Part shown: piece after piece, positions 30,332 to 38,811 of the stretch | Layout: the number at the start of each line of letters is the position of its first letter | Numbering within the stretch: position 1 is the first letter of the stretch | Assembly (NCBI GenBank): GCA_026390135.1 | Contig: JAPLGN010000014.1 | Location: 1-62,402, forward strand | Length of the DNA: 62,402 nucleotides | Direction of reading: 5' to 3' | Source of the DNA: Campylobacterales bacterium | Lineage (GTDB): Bacteria; Campylobacterota; Campylobacteria; Campylobacterales; Sulfurimonadaceae | Notes under the pieces: model-generated | The model's input: the letters and a program-made list of their open reading frames with translations, nothing else | Database searches by the model: none | What the model was told of the DNA's origin: nothing | Position numbers and translations under genes: made by a program

Positions 30332-31249
30332 CTATTTCTTTTCACCCAATGCGGTTCCCAAATATCCCAACGATCCTACTGCACCAGCAAGGCTTTGTTG
30401 CCAATCTGCTGGCATAAAGACCACTTTAGCATTACCTGATTTACTGAGGTTTTGGACACTGTCAATATAACGTTGGGCCAAAAGATAATGAGGTGCCGTT
30501 TCTCCGCCTGCCAATCCTTGGCTAACAATAATCATCGCTTTACGATCTCCATCAGCAAGTTCTGCCTTAGCTTGTGCATCGAGCTTGGAGGCTTCGAGTC
30601 TCCCTTGTGCTTCTAGAACAGCCGCCTCTTTTTGTCCTTCTGCTTTTGCAATGGCTGCTTTTTTCTCACCATCAGCGATCATGATGGTAGCTTCTCTTTG
30701 ACGATCGGCAGCGGCTTGACGCTCCATAGCTTCTTGGAGGTTTTGGCTTGGACGGATATCTTGGACTTCTAAGTTACCCAAAGTTAGTCCCCAACCGCTC
30801 AGAGAATCTCGAATTTTCATGGCAACATCGGCTTTAATGTGATCTCGTTGAGAAAGAGATTCATTCAGCGTCATCCCACCGATTACGGCACGCAATGTTG
30901 TCGTTGTCATATTACCCACAGCACTTTCAAAATCGCTGATCGAATACGATGCCTTACTAGGGTCGGTAACACGATAAAAGACGACCGCACTGATGATAAC
31001 AACGGCATTGTCTTTGGTAATGACCTCTTGCTCTCTGGTTTGCTGAATCAGCTCTTTAGTGATGATTTTATACGCGACAATATCCACAAACGGAATCAGT
31101 AAATGTAGTCCAGGAAGAAGCGTAGTATTGTATTTACCTAATCTCTCTACGACCCATTCTTCACCTTGTGGGACGATACGCACCATACGAGTAAGAGCGT
31201 ATATGACTCCGCCGACTAAAATTAACGAAAAAAGTATTCCTGCATCCAT
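30332..31249 (-). CDS. SPFH-domain membrane protease partner (stomatin/paraslipin, QmcA-like)
   Basis: A 305-residue protein with one N-terminal membrane helix (about 3-22), an SPFH domain (about 22-190; VPQGEEWVVERLGKYNTTL, GLHLLIPFVD, YRVTDPSKASYSI, GNLEVQDIRPSQNLQEAMERQ cut by an Ala/Lys-rich coiled coil at about 185-245). Such proteins form membrane cages and are usually encoded with NfeD partners, as here (11 bases downstream of nfeD). A membrane quality-control role is inferred. Confidence 0.88.
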   Translation of the reverse strand: MDAGILFSLILVGGVIYALTRMVRIVPQGEEWVVERLGKYNTTLLPGLHLLIPFVDIVAYKIITKELIQQTREQEVITKDNAVVIISAVVFYRVTDPSKASYSISDFESAVGNMTTTTLRAVIGGMTLNESLSQRDHIKADVAMKIRDSLSGWGLTLGNLEVQDIRPSQNLQEAMERQAAADRQREATIMIADGEKKAAIAKAEGQKEAAVLEAQGRLEASKLDAQAKAELADGDRKAMIIVSQGLAGGETAPHYLLAQRYIDSVQNLSKSGNAKVVFMPADWQQSLAGAVGSLGYLGTALGEKK

Positions 31250-31260
31250 AGTATTTATCC

Positions 31261-31704
31261 TTAAATATGTTTTTCGACAATGAGTGTATTGCCGCGTACT
31301 TCTACGATTTCAATTTCTTCACCTGCTTTTATTTCTGAACTTTGCGCAAGCGCTTTCCAGTGACGATTACTAATGACACTTTCGTACAGCTCAACATCTC
31401 CCTCTTCATGTACCGATAAAGGGGTTACCGCTTTTCCTAAAATTCCCACAAACTCGTTGTGTGTTCCGACACCTGCGGTACTGCTATCAGCGATATGTTT
31501 GTTTTTAAAAACAATCGCACCGATAACCATAAAAACAGCAGCAACTATCAACTGCCAGAAAAGTGCATCAGGAGCGAAAAATGCGACCGCACCAGCAATT
31601 AAAAATCCCATTCCGGCAAACAGTGCAAAAAAAGTAGGGAGTAGCATTTCAATAACAACTGCGATCACCGCAAAAATCAGCCACATAAAATACGACATTT
31701 CCAT
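31261..31704 (-). CDS. NfeD-family membrane protein
   Basis: A 147-residue protein with three or four N-terminal hydrophobic helices (about 3-72) and a C-terminal OB-fold domain (about 85-147; VGILGKAVTPLSVHEEGDVE, GEEIEIVEVRGNTLIVEKH). This is the short NfeD form that partners SPFH proteins. It is directly upstream of the SPFH gene on the same strand. The roughly 225 bases between it and tRNA-Ala contain nothing I can assign. Confidence 0.88.
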   Translation of the reverse strand: MEMSYFMWLIFAVIAVVIEMLLPTFFALFAGMGFLIAGAVAFFAPDALFWQLIVAAVFMVIGAIVFKNKHIADSSTAGVGTHNEFVGILGKAVTPLSVHEEGDVELYESVISNRHWKALAQSSEIKAGEEIEIVEVRGNTLIVEKHI

Positions 31705-31929
31705 CCTTTATTCAGACATTATGAAAGTAGAGTACATTGATACCCCTTATTTCATTCTGATTAATACGAATAAGGGGGATTATATTTTGCAGTGTGTCAA
31801 TAGATCTTTTGAATATTTGGATTAATATTAATTTATAGGGGTTCTTTATGAGCTGGAATAAGTTTAAAGGTTTTAGAAACTTTAGTATTTTATAAAAAAA
31901 TTTGATTCGCACTTAAGAGGATTTATGAA

Positions 31930-32005
31930 TGGTGGACCCTAGCGGGATCGAACCGCTGACCTCGTCGCTGCCAGCGACGCGCTCTCCCAGCTGAGCTAAG
32001 GGCCC
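31930..32005 (-). tRNA. tRNA-Ala(GGC)
   Basis: A 76-base tRNA on the minus strand including CCA: acceptor GGGCCCT / AGGGTCC (one G-T pair), D-arm TTAGCTCAGCTGGGAGAGC, anticodon stem around loop with GGC, T-arm with GGTTCGATCC. It lies in a gap between NfeD and the SPOR-like gene. Confidence 0.96.
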
Positions 32006-32139
32006 AAAAGAGTTCTTTTGGATGGGAGCTAGAATTATAGACACTCACTCCTTAAGATTTGTTTGAAAGTGTGTTTAAAGTTTTGAACACGAATGTCGAT
32101 ATACTATTTCATAATTATCACAAAAAAGGTATATAAACA

Positions 32140-32715
32140 ATGAAAAAATTAGCATTTTTAATGATGATGGGAATGATGAGTCTCGTATGGGGTTCTGAAG
32201 AGGTGACCGTACAGGTTATCAATGCCGTATACGAAAAATCTATAACGCATGCATTTGATGCAAAGTTGAAAAAAACGGGGCTTGATATTCATAAAAAGAT
32301 TGAAAATGGTCGTTATGTGGTAACTCTTGGAGCTTATCCGGCTGAAAAAAGTGCGAAACCTGCTCTTAAAAAAGCTCGTCTTGTGGTCACCAAAGATGCC
32401 TTCATCCGTCCCGTCAATCGTGATCATACCGCAGTGGCTCATAACTGCTCAATACAGCCTATCGCGCATACAAATACCCAAGAGCATCCAGCGGTTGTCG
32501 CGGTTGCTGAAACACCTAAAGAGGTTGAAGTAGCTAAGCATGAAGCGCCCGTTGCTCTTGTCATCGTTCAAGAGGTTAAACAGCCTGCTGCTGTTGCAGC
32601 AGCTATGCCTGAATGCGATAAAAAAGAACTGCGCAAAGACGCCTTTGCTGAAGCAATTAACTACTATAAAACATCACCTTATTATCGATTTGAGCCTGTA
32701 GTCCTACGCCAATAG
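32140..32715 (+). CDS. Secreted protein with SPOR-like N-terminal domain
   Basis: A 191-residue protein with a signal peptide (MKKLAFLMMMGMMSLVWG). Residues about 20-95 (VTVQVINAVYEKSITHAFDA, VVTLGAYPAEKSAKPALKKA) look like a small alpha/beta domain of the SPOR kind. An Ala/Val/Pro/Glu-rich linker (about 105-160) and a C-terminal segment with YKTSPYYRFEPVVL follow. A peptidoglycan-related role is possible but not shown. Confidence 0.55.
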   Translation: MKKLAFLMMMGMMSLVWGSEEVTVQVINAVYEKSITHAFDAKLKKTGLDIHKKIENGRYVVTLGAYPAEKSAKPALKKARLVVTKDAFIRPVNRDHTAVAHNCSIQPIAHTNTQEHPAVVAVAETPKEVEVAKHEAPVALVIVQEVKQPAAVAAAMPECDKKELRKDAFAEAINYYKTSPYYRFEPVVLRQ

Positions 32716-32724
32716 CCCTTGATA

Positions 32725-33150
32725 TTAGCTCTTTGAAGAGCTAAGCATGTCATAGAGGCAATCGAGATTTATTCGGTTCACCTTTTTGGCTTCTAAATGA
32801 AGGGACTCTAACAATTCTGTTGGATTTTCTCCATTCACAGGATAGCAAACTGCTGCAGATGGGATATTATATGCAAATACCTCATCAAACATTCGCTTAA
32901 CGATTCCCGTACCATAACGGTCTGTATACGGCATAACAAAAAAGTAATACTGCTCATAATGAACAATAGAATCTGAAGTTCGAAGCAATGTGAGGAGATT
33001 ATCATCGATCACATTTTGGGCAACCCCTGTAAAATCACAAAACAGTATGGTAAAACTCTCCGATCTGTTTTCATCCAATCGGCTTGCGATTCCGATGTTA
33101 AGATCAATCAATGCCATAAAATTAGCAAACGAAAAAGTAACCCCAGCCAT
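32725..33150 (-). CDS. Stand-alone degenerate GGDEF-like domain protein
   Basis: About 141 residues, matching the size and strand pattern of a GGDEF domain; RTSDSIVHYEQYYFFVMPYT sits where RxSDxxxRxGGDEFxxLL is expected, so the catalytic motif is lost. Cyclic-di-GMP synthesis is not expected; a sensory or structural role is inferred. The start at 33150 is preferred: AGAGG lies nine bases upstream, whereas it abuts the ATG at 33159. Confidence 0.55.
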   Translation of the reverse strand: MAGVTFSFANFMALIDLNIGIASRLDENRSESFTILFCDFTGVAQNVIDDNLLTLLRTSDSIVHYEQYYFFVMPYTDRYGTGIVKRMFDEVFAYNIPSAAVCYPVNGENPTELLESLHLEAKKVNRINLDCLYDMLSSSKS

Positions 33151-33290
33151 AGCCCACATCCTCTTTTAAAATCATCTTAAAAGCAGTATAGCATAAAGAA
33201 GTAATCCGGCTCAACCGAAATTAAAATATCTAAGAGTAAACTATTCGATTATAACAATCTTCTTGAATTAAATGATATAAAAGGGTCTCA

Positions 33291-33615
33291 ATGCAAAGGA
33301 TACGAATATTGGCAGTTGACGATCAGGAGTTTAATTTAGATTTAATTGAGCTTGCGTTTATGGAGCACGAGCATGTTCAGGTGATTCGAGCTGTAAATGG
33401 TCAAGAAGCGCTCAATGTATTAGAAAGTGATCCCCATTTTCACGTTATTTTACTCGATCTTGCAATGCCTGTTCTTAATGGATTTGAAACCCTCGAACGA
33501 CTCAAAGCTCATCGCTCATTTCCCAGATGCTCAAAATGTTGAGGGAATTTTTAATAAATCACATATCAATGAAATATGTGATTTTCTCACATTTCAGATC
33601 AAGAATAAAGGTTAA
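33291..33615 (+). pseudogene. Response-regulator receiver, disrupted
   Basis: The first 75 residues are a normal CheY-like receiver: ILAVDDQEF with paired Asp, the phospho-acceptor Asp in VILLDLAMPVLNGFETLERL. Frame 0 then ends at 33542 (LKAHRSFPRCSKC). The +1 frame carries FPDAQNVEGIFNKSHINE and ICDFLTFQIKN up to 33615, which looks like the last strand-helix of a receiver with its Lys. About 20 residues around beta-4 are missing. A short repeat (GCTCATCGCTCAT, near 33506) marks the likely deletion point. An assembly error is possible. Confidence 0.6.
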
Positions 33616-33617
33616 TA

Positions 33618-34415
33618 ATGTTCGAAGAGATTAAAAACTTTCCCCCGCTCCCTGCATCCATAGCAGCTATTCAAGAACTTTGTATGGCACAGGATGTCAA
33701 CATAAGTGCGCTTACCAAAGTAATCGAAAACGACCCCATGCTCAGTGCTAATATCCTAAAATCCGTCAATTCCCCTTTGTACGGGATGAGCAAAGAAGTC
33801 TCCTCTGTTCATCAGGCTGTTATGCTCTTTGGCGTCTCCATGATACGAGGTTTTGCCGCAGCCAATGCTATCAAAAAAACACTTCCTCTTGATCTTTCAC
33901 CCTACAATATTACCATCGAAAAACTCACTGAGACATCCACCTTCCAATTGGCCTTATTACGAGAGTGGTATGGAATCGTCGATAAACAACGACTTCCACA
34001 GCTAGTTAGCGCGTCATTTTTGATGGAACTTGGGAAACTTGTTGTTGCCAAAAAAATAATTAAGTCTGGTGAAAAAGAGGCTTTTTTACACCAAACGACC
34101 GAGGGCAAGAGTCTAAGCGATATTGAAAAAAGCTACACGGGACACGAGAGCTATGAAATTGCCGGTATGATGTTTAAACATTGGCATTTTGAGACATCTC
34201 TGATTGAAACACTAATCAGTATTCACAATCCAAGTCACGGAGAAAATGGAGAGATACTCAATGTCATTTCCTGCGCCATCAATGTTCACGAAGTTTTAAC
34301 TGAAAACTCTTTGGAACGTGCTTATCGTGCGATTGAAACGTTTGGTCTTGACGGTTCCGCCTTTGAAAAAGCGGTTGAAATCGTTAAAACAAATATCACC
34401 AAGGATACAAAATGA
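33618..34415 (+). CDS. HDOD-domain signalling protein
   Basis: A 265-residue protein starting FEEIKNFPPLPASIAAIQEL, followed by NDPMLSANILKSVNSPLYGM and SVHQAVMLFG, the hallmarks of HDOD domains. These are HD-fold proteins that usually lack metal-site residues and act as scaffolds in signalling. It starts three bases after the broken receiver and its TGA overlaps the ATG of the kinase region (ATGA at 34412). The three genes look like one signalling operon. Confidence 0.88.
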   Translation: MFEEIKNFPPLPASIAAIQELCMAQDVNISALTKVIENDPMLSANILKSVNSPLYGMSKEVSSVHQAVMLFGVSMIRGFAAANAIKKTLPLDLSPYNITIEKLTETSTFQLALLREWYGIVDKQRLPQLVSASFLMELGKLVVAKKIIKSGEKEAFLHQTTEGKSLSDIEKSYTGHESYEIAGMMFKHWHFETSLIETLISIHNPSHGENGEILNVISCAINVHEVLTENSLERAYRAIETFGLDGSAFEKAVEIVKTNITKDTK

Positions 34416-35258
34416 AAAGCGAACAAATCAGATGTAAGCTCAAAAGAACTCGAAGAGGCAAACCACTCACTCAAGCAACAGTATGAAGAACTTTTAGAGC
34501 GTGAAGAACTTCGGAATGCTCGGGATGAAGCGATTATTGAAAAAGAGATAGCAGTAGCGGCCAATCGTGCAAAAGACATTTTTTTGTCCAATATGAGTCA
34601 TGAATTACGTACTCCCCTCAATGCTATCAATGGATTTTCACAAATCCTGCTCGCCAAATCCGATACCCCTGAAAGTGTGAAAAAGTTTATTGAAAAAATT
34701 CATCTTTCAGGAAATAATCTCCTCTCTTTGGTCAACACAATTTTAGATTTCTCTAAAATTGAAGCCGGAAAAATGGAGATTCATTACTCTCACTTTATCA
34801 TAAATGAACTCACCAAAGAGGCACAGGTTCTCGTTGAATCCATGGCACACAAAAAGAATCTAATGCTTAAGTTATTACTCCCCAACGAGACTGTAATAAA
34901 TGCCGATCGACAATTAATTAAACAGGTATTGGTCAATTTACTTAGTAATGCAATTAAATTTTCTCCCGAAGGTGAAACTATTTCACTTATTTACACTTCG
35001 GATGAAACAGATCATGTCTTTGGTGTCACTGACCATGGACACGGTATACCTGCCGATAAAATAGCTACTCTCTTCGATCCTTTCGTTCAAATCCGAGAGC
35101 ACCAACAGGGATCCATAAAAGGAACAGGGCTGGGACTCTCAATCGTTAAAAAAATTATTGAACTTCACGGGGGAGAAATATGGGTTGAAAGTACAGTAGG
35201 GGAAGGAAGCTGCTTTTACTTCTCAGTTCCTAAAACACTTACATTGGCAAATCAATAA
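34412..35258 (+). pseudogene. Soluble sensor histidine kinase, apparently frameshifted near its start
   Basis: HisKA (SNMSHELRTPLNAING, with the phospho-His) and HATPase (NLLSNAIKF, DHGHGI, GTGLGLSIV) are intact from 34584. Upstream, a coiled coil (SSKELEEANHSLKQQYEELL) continues in the same frame to the HDOD stop without any ATG or GTG. The natural start is the ATG at 34412, which overlaps that stop but is in another frame that closes after 24 codons. One indel between about 34424 and 34440 would restore a full kinase. A shorter protein from TTG 34584 or ATG 34593 is the alternative. Confidence 0.6.
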
Positions 35259-35928
35259 AATACGCTAATCCATAATAAACACTGTAGACACCATACACAG
35301 CAATAGCCAGTGCGGCAATTCGATTCATGCTTTGACGAAAAGCAATTTCACGCATAAAATTAACCGATTGACCAAGCGCGAGCAGTGTAGGGACAGTAGC
35401 GAGCCCGAACGCTGCCATAATCAATCCTCCATCAACAATCGAAGCAGATGATGCTGCTTTTGCGGCAAAGAAAAAGACAAAACCGCACGGAAAGAATCCA
35501 TTCATCATCCCAAGGGCAAAAAAACTTCGGATGCTTTTACTTTTGATAAGGCGAGAAAAAAGAATTTTAAAAAGTTTGAAGTTTGAAAAAGAGTGCTCTA
35601 GCGCATGAAGAAGTTTTGAAAGACCAAGCATTGAGAGTGCTGTAATAATCATCAAGGCACCTGCAAGAATAAACAACGCGCCATGCATCTCCATCGTCAC
35701 AGTAAAAAGCGAGCCAAGACCTCCAAAAATCATCCCCAGCATAACATACGAGCTAACACGCCCCACGTTGTAAGCACTGTGACGAATGAGTTGTGCGGGT
35801 CGGCTCATAGTGGCGTCGATTTTAGTTGAACTGTACGCGACAATAAATCCTCCGCACATCCCGATACAGTGACCGAAACTCCCCGCAAAAGCAATCGATA
35901 TTATCACCCACCAGTCTATACTGCTCAT
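35239..35928 (-). CDS. SafE/DsbD-like membrane protein (COG2836 type)
   Basis: A 229-residue protein with about six membrane helices. GHCIGMCGGF near the N-terminus and NGFFPCGFVFFF in the middle are the paired Cys motifs of the family related to DsbD and often found with cbb3 oxidase or copper genes. It is divergent from the HMA protein gene, with a 119-base shared upstream region, so a linked copper role is likely. Its 3' end overlaps the kinase gene tail by 20 bases. Confidence 0.8.
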   Translation of the reverse strand: MSSIDWWVIISIAFAGSFGHCIGMCGGFIVAYSSTKIDATMSRPAQLIRHSAYNVGRVSSYVMLGMIFGGLGSLFTVTMEMHGALFILAGALMIITALSMLGLSKLLHALEHSFSNFKLFKILFSRLIKSKSIRSFFALGMMNGFFPCGFVFFFAAKAASSASIVDGGLIMAAFGLATVPTLLALGQSVNFMREIAFRQSMNRIAALAIAVYGVYSVYYGLAYFIDLPM

Positions 35929-36047
35929 AATTGTTCCTTTTAATAACTATTCATATTTTAAATAATATTTGTTACAAACGTATTAAGTCTTAACACTTTT
36001 TTAACACTAGTATGCAACAATAGCACAAAATAACCAAAAGGAAAAAA

Positions 36048-36311
36048 ATGAAAAAAATCCTACTTACGGTATTAGCAATGGTATCCATCGCTAGCGCAGA
36101 CCAATTAACCAACCTAAAAATTGAGGGGATGATGTGTCCTGCTTGTGTCAAAAACGTTAAAGGTTCGTTGAATGACGTTAAAGGAGTAACTGAAACGACT
36201 GTTTATCTCAAAGAAGGAAAAGCAGAAGTTAAAAGTGCCGAGAGCGTAAAGCCTGAAGCTATGTGCGATGCGGTAAAAAAAGCGGGTTATGGGTGTAAAG
36301 TAGGGCAATGA
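36048..36311 (+). CDS. Periplasmic heavy-metal-associated (HMA) domain protein
   Basis: An 87-residue protein: signal peptide (MKKILLTVLAMVSIASA) then one HMA domain with GMMCPACV (Cys30, Cys33), as in MerP/CopZ-like metallochaperones. Two more Cys (CDAVKKAGYGC) follow near the end. Copper or mercury binding in the periplasm is expected; copper is favoured by the divergent SafE-like gene. The last 25 bases overlap the tail of the PP-loop gene. Confidence 0.88.
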   Translation: MKKILLTVLAMVSIASADQLTNLKIEGMMCPACVKNVKGSLNDVKGVTETTVYLKEGKAEVKSAESVKPEAMCDAVKKAGYGCKVGQ

Positions 36312-37111
36312 GGTCCAAATAGCTCCGTATTAATGTGAAGGTATTTAGGATTTTCAAGTTCTTCAAGTTTGATATTTTCCTCTTCATTGCGTCCGATAAT
36401 AAATTTTGCCCCATCAGGAAGACGAAGCTGTCGCCCGTATTTAAGTGTAGGGATATCTGCTTTAATAAAAGCATCTTCATGCGCAAGAACATCACGAATC
36501 TTACGTGAAAAATGCTCATCAGTAAGTAAGCACCCTCCACCCGGTCCTTCATAATCTTTGAGTCCAAATTCTTTCACAAGCTCCATCTGACGCTCACGGG
36601 TTCGTCCGACAATATTTTCAAGTTTCTCACGATCTACCCATCCCTCAAGCTCTGGAATGGTAGGTTTAAGTGCTTGCGCACTAAGAGGGCGTAATATCAA
36701 ACCTTCACAATCACTTATTTCAATTACTTTTTGAAGGGATTCACCGTTTTGGCTCATTGGACGTTGCCCAAGTACTTCACCGCTAATCAGAAAACTAGCA
36801 CCTTCAGAATCCATAATCCGCTTAGCCACTTCGAACATTTTACCGTGACAGTCAATACATGGGTTAAAATGTTTTCCATAACCGTATTTTGGAGTGAAAA
36901 GAACTTGTTCTAAATATTCATCTTGAATGTCAATGATTCGTAATGTAGCGCCTACTTGGTCACACATATTTTGCATGTGAGCATATCGGTCTTTAGTTGA
37001 ACCAAATCCTGTGCTGATGTTACAGGCAACAACTTCAATCCCCTGATCGATGATAAGTTTCATCGCCAACGTTGAGTCAAGTCCGCCGCTAAAAAGTGCT
37101 ATAGCTTTCAT
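36287..37111 (-). CDS. PP-loop ATPase, TrmU/ThiI-like, putative tRNA or sulphur transfer enzyme
   Basis: A 274-residue protein with the PP-loop SGGLDSTLAMK (residues 8-18), then FNPCIDCHGKMFEVAKRIMD, SGEVLGQRPMSQ, LILRPLSAQALKPTIPE and GGGCLLTD. The PP-loop plus CxxC resembles tRNA-thiolating enzymes, but the family is poorly characterised. Many relatives I recall extend further past the IGRNEEEN motif, so the 3' end may be shortened; it overlaps the HMA gene tail. Confidence 0.75.
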   Translation of the reverse strand: MKAIALFSGGLDSTLAMKLIIDQGIEVVACNISTGFGSTKDRYAHMQNMCDQVGATLRIIDIQDEYLEQVLFTPKYGYGKHFNPCIDCHGKMFEVAKRIMDSEGASFLISGEVLGQRPMSQNGESLQKVIEISDCEGLILRPLSAQALKPTIPELEGWVDREKLENIVGRTRERQMELVKEFGLKDYEGPGGGCLLTDEHFSRKIRDVLAHEDAFIKADIPTLKYGRQLRLPDGAKFIIGRNEEENIKLEELENPKYLHINTELFGPHCPTLHP

Positions 37112-37125
37112 TTTATAAAAATTCC

Positions 37126-38763
37126 TTAGGTAAGTGGTACAAGTTCGCCTTTTTTGAGCCGTGCGATTTTATCCCGCATCTGACGTATACTGTACGATTT
37201 TTGATCGAATGATATCGAATTTTCGCTGGCAATCTTTTTGAGTTCTCGATTGTAATAGTGAGTTAAGAACGTAATAAGTTCTGCCCGAATCCCAGCATCT
37301 CCCTCGAAGACACGAATTCTATCATCCATCAGCAACGCACCAAGTCTAGGATCATTTTCGCCATTAATCGCAGCTGCAAGCTCACTTCCATGATATTGCA
37401 GTAAAGAAGGATCGATAAAATCAAGGAGCGAATCAATAATATTGGGACGTTCCAGCAGAGTTTTAACGAGGCTTAGTTCCCAAATATCGTGATGCGAAAA
37501 ATTCATAGGCTGAACTGTCGTTGAGGGCTGGCTAAGACGAACTTGTGAAGGAGAGATACCTAACCTAGAGGCAACGAACGCCCGATATTCCTCCTGCATC
37601 AAGGGTGAGAGCGTTTTGAGATAGGCAATGCTCTCATGCATAGCACTCTCTTTTGCCCTAGGATCACTCAAATTATACGTTGCAATGGTTTCAGTAATCA
37701 CAAATTCGATAAACGGTATCGGTCGGTGCAATAGGGCATTTAGCTCTTCAATACGACCATCGCGCACCATATCCGCAGGATCCAATCCCCCCTCAAACAA
37801 GATCACCCCCCCATCAAATCCCCCACCGCTGAGAAGTCTAGCCGCTTTAAGTGCCGCAGCACGCCCTGCTTTATCCCCATCATAGGCTACAAGAACACGC
37901 GGTTCTCCCTTGCGCAATGTCGGTAGATGGTCTGCCGTAAGAGCTGTTCCCAGTGTTGCTACGGAGTGGGTAAATCCTGCTTGATGCAACATGACAACAT
38001 CCAAATACCCTTCCGTAACAATAATCTCTTTGTTCTTATATACGCTATCACGCGCCAAATGGTACGCGTACAAAAGACGTGATTTGTTAAAAAGTGCGCT
38101 TTGCGAGGAGTTGACGTATTTGGCTTGATGTCCCGTGATGGTGCGCCCACCAAAACCGACGATCGCACCACCTGAGGCATGAATCGGAAACGTAATACGC
38201 TCAATAAATCGGGCGAAAAGCCGTCCGTCATCCCCTTTTCCTATTGCTCCTTGCTCCAGTGCTTCCGGTACGCTAAGGTGATGCTGTTCTAAAAAACGGA
38301 GAGTTTCAGGAGAGGTGGGAGCATATCCGATACCAAATTTCTCGATACTCGAAGCAAACACCCCCCTCTCGTGAAGATACGTAGAAGCAGTACGGTGGTC
38401 ACCTAAGAGCTTTTGATACCATCCACTGAGTGTTTCAAGCAGATTTGAGCGTTCTTTTCGCTCTTTATTATCCGTATAATGGAGAGTAAAATTAACCGAC
38501 GAAGCCAGTTTTTCAATCGCTTCGGGATAATTGAGCTTTTCGTATTCCATCACAAAATTAATCGAGTCACCACCGACACCGCACCCGAAACAATGGTACT
38601 TTTGTCGAGCAGGATTGATGGTAAAGCTGGGGGATTTTTCATCGTGAAATGGACAAGGTGCTTTGAAATTGGCCCCTGCTCGCTTGAGCTCAATGTATGA
38701 ACCGACGACGTCGACAATATCAAGACGGGCTTTGAGAGCCTCGATGGAATCTTGGGTTATCAT
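37126..38763 (-). CDS. dnaG: DNA primase
   Basis: A 545-residue primase that makes RNA primers at the replication fork. Zinc-finger CHC2 ligands are Cys37, His40, Cys58 and Cys61. The TOPRIM domain has VTEGYLDVVML and VAYDGDKAG. The C-terminal helicase-binding part (about 420-545) is short. It lies 14 bases upstream of the PP-loop gene on the same strand and is likely co-transcribed with it. Confidence 0.96.
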   Translation of the reverse strand: MITQDSIEALKARLDIVDVVGSYIELKRAGANFKAPCPFHDEKSPSFTINPARQKYHCFGCGVGGDSINFVMEYEKLNYPEAIEKLASSVNFTLHYTDNKERKERSNLLETLSGWYQKLLGDHRTASTYLHERGVFASSIEKFGIGYAPTSPETLRFLEQHHLSVPEALEQGAIGKGDDGRLFARFIERITFPIHASGGAIVGFGGRTITGHQAKYVNSSQSALFNKSRLLYAYHLARDSVYKNKEIIVTEGYLDVVMLHQAGFTHSVATLGTALTADHLPTLRKGEPRVLVAYDGDKAGRAAALKAARLLSGGGFDGGVILFEGGLDPADMVRDGRIEELNALLHRPIPFIEFVITETIATYNLSDPRAKESAMHESIAYLKTLSPLMQEEYRAFVASRLGISPSQVRLSQPSTTVQPMNFSHHDIWELSLVKTLLERPNIIDSLLDFIDPSLLQYHGSELAAAINGENDPRLGALLMDDRIRVFEGDAGIRAELITFLTHYYNRELKKIASENSISFDQKSYSIRQMRDKIARLKKGELVPLT

Positions 38764-38811
38764 ACCGCTATTTTAACCAAAAGAGATAAGGATTAAGATC
38801 TCTTTTGAGGA

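Noticed and set aside
31712-31912. 66-codon minus-strand ORF between NfeD and tRNA-Ala
   Set aside because: AT-rich Ile/Leu/Lys composition, no ribosome site, no motif; likely chance.
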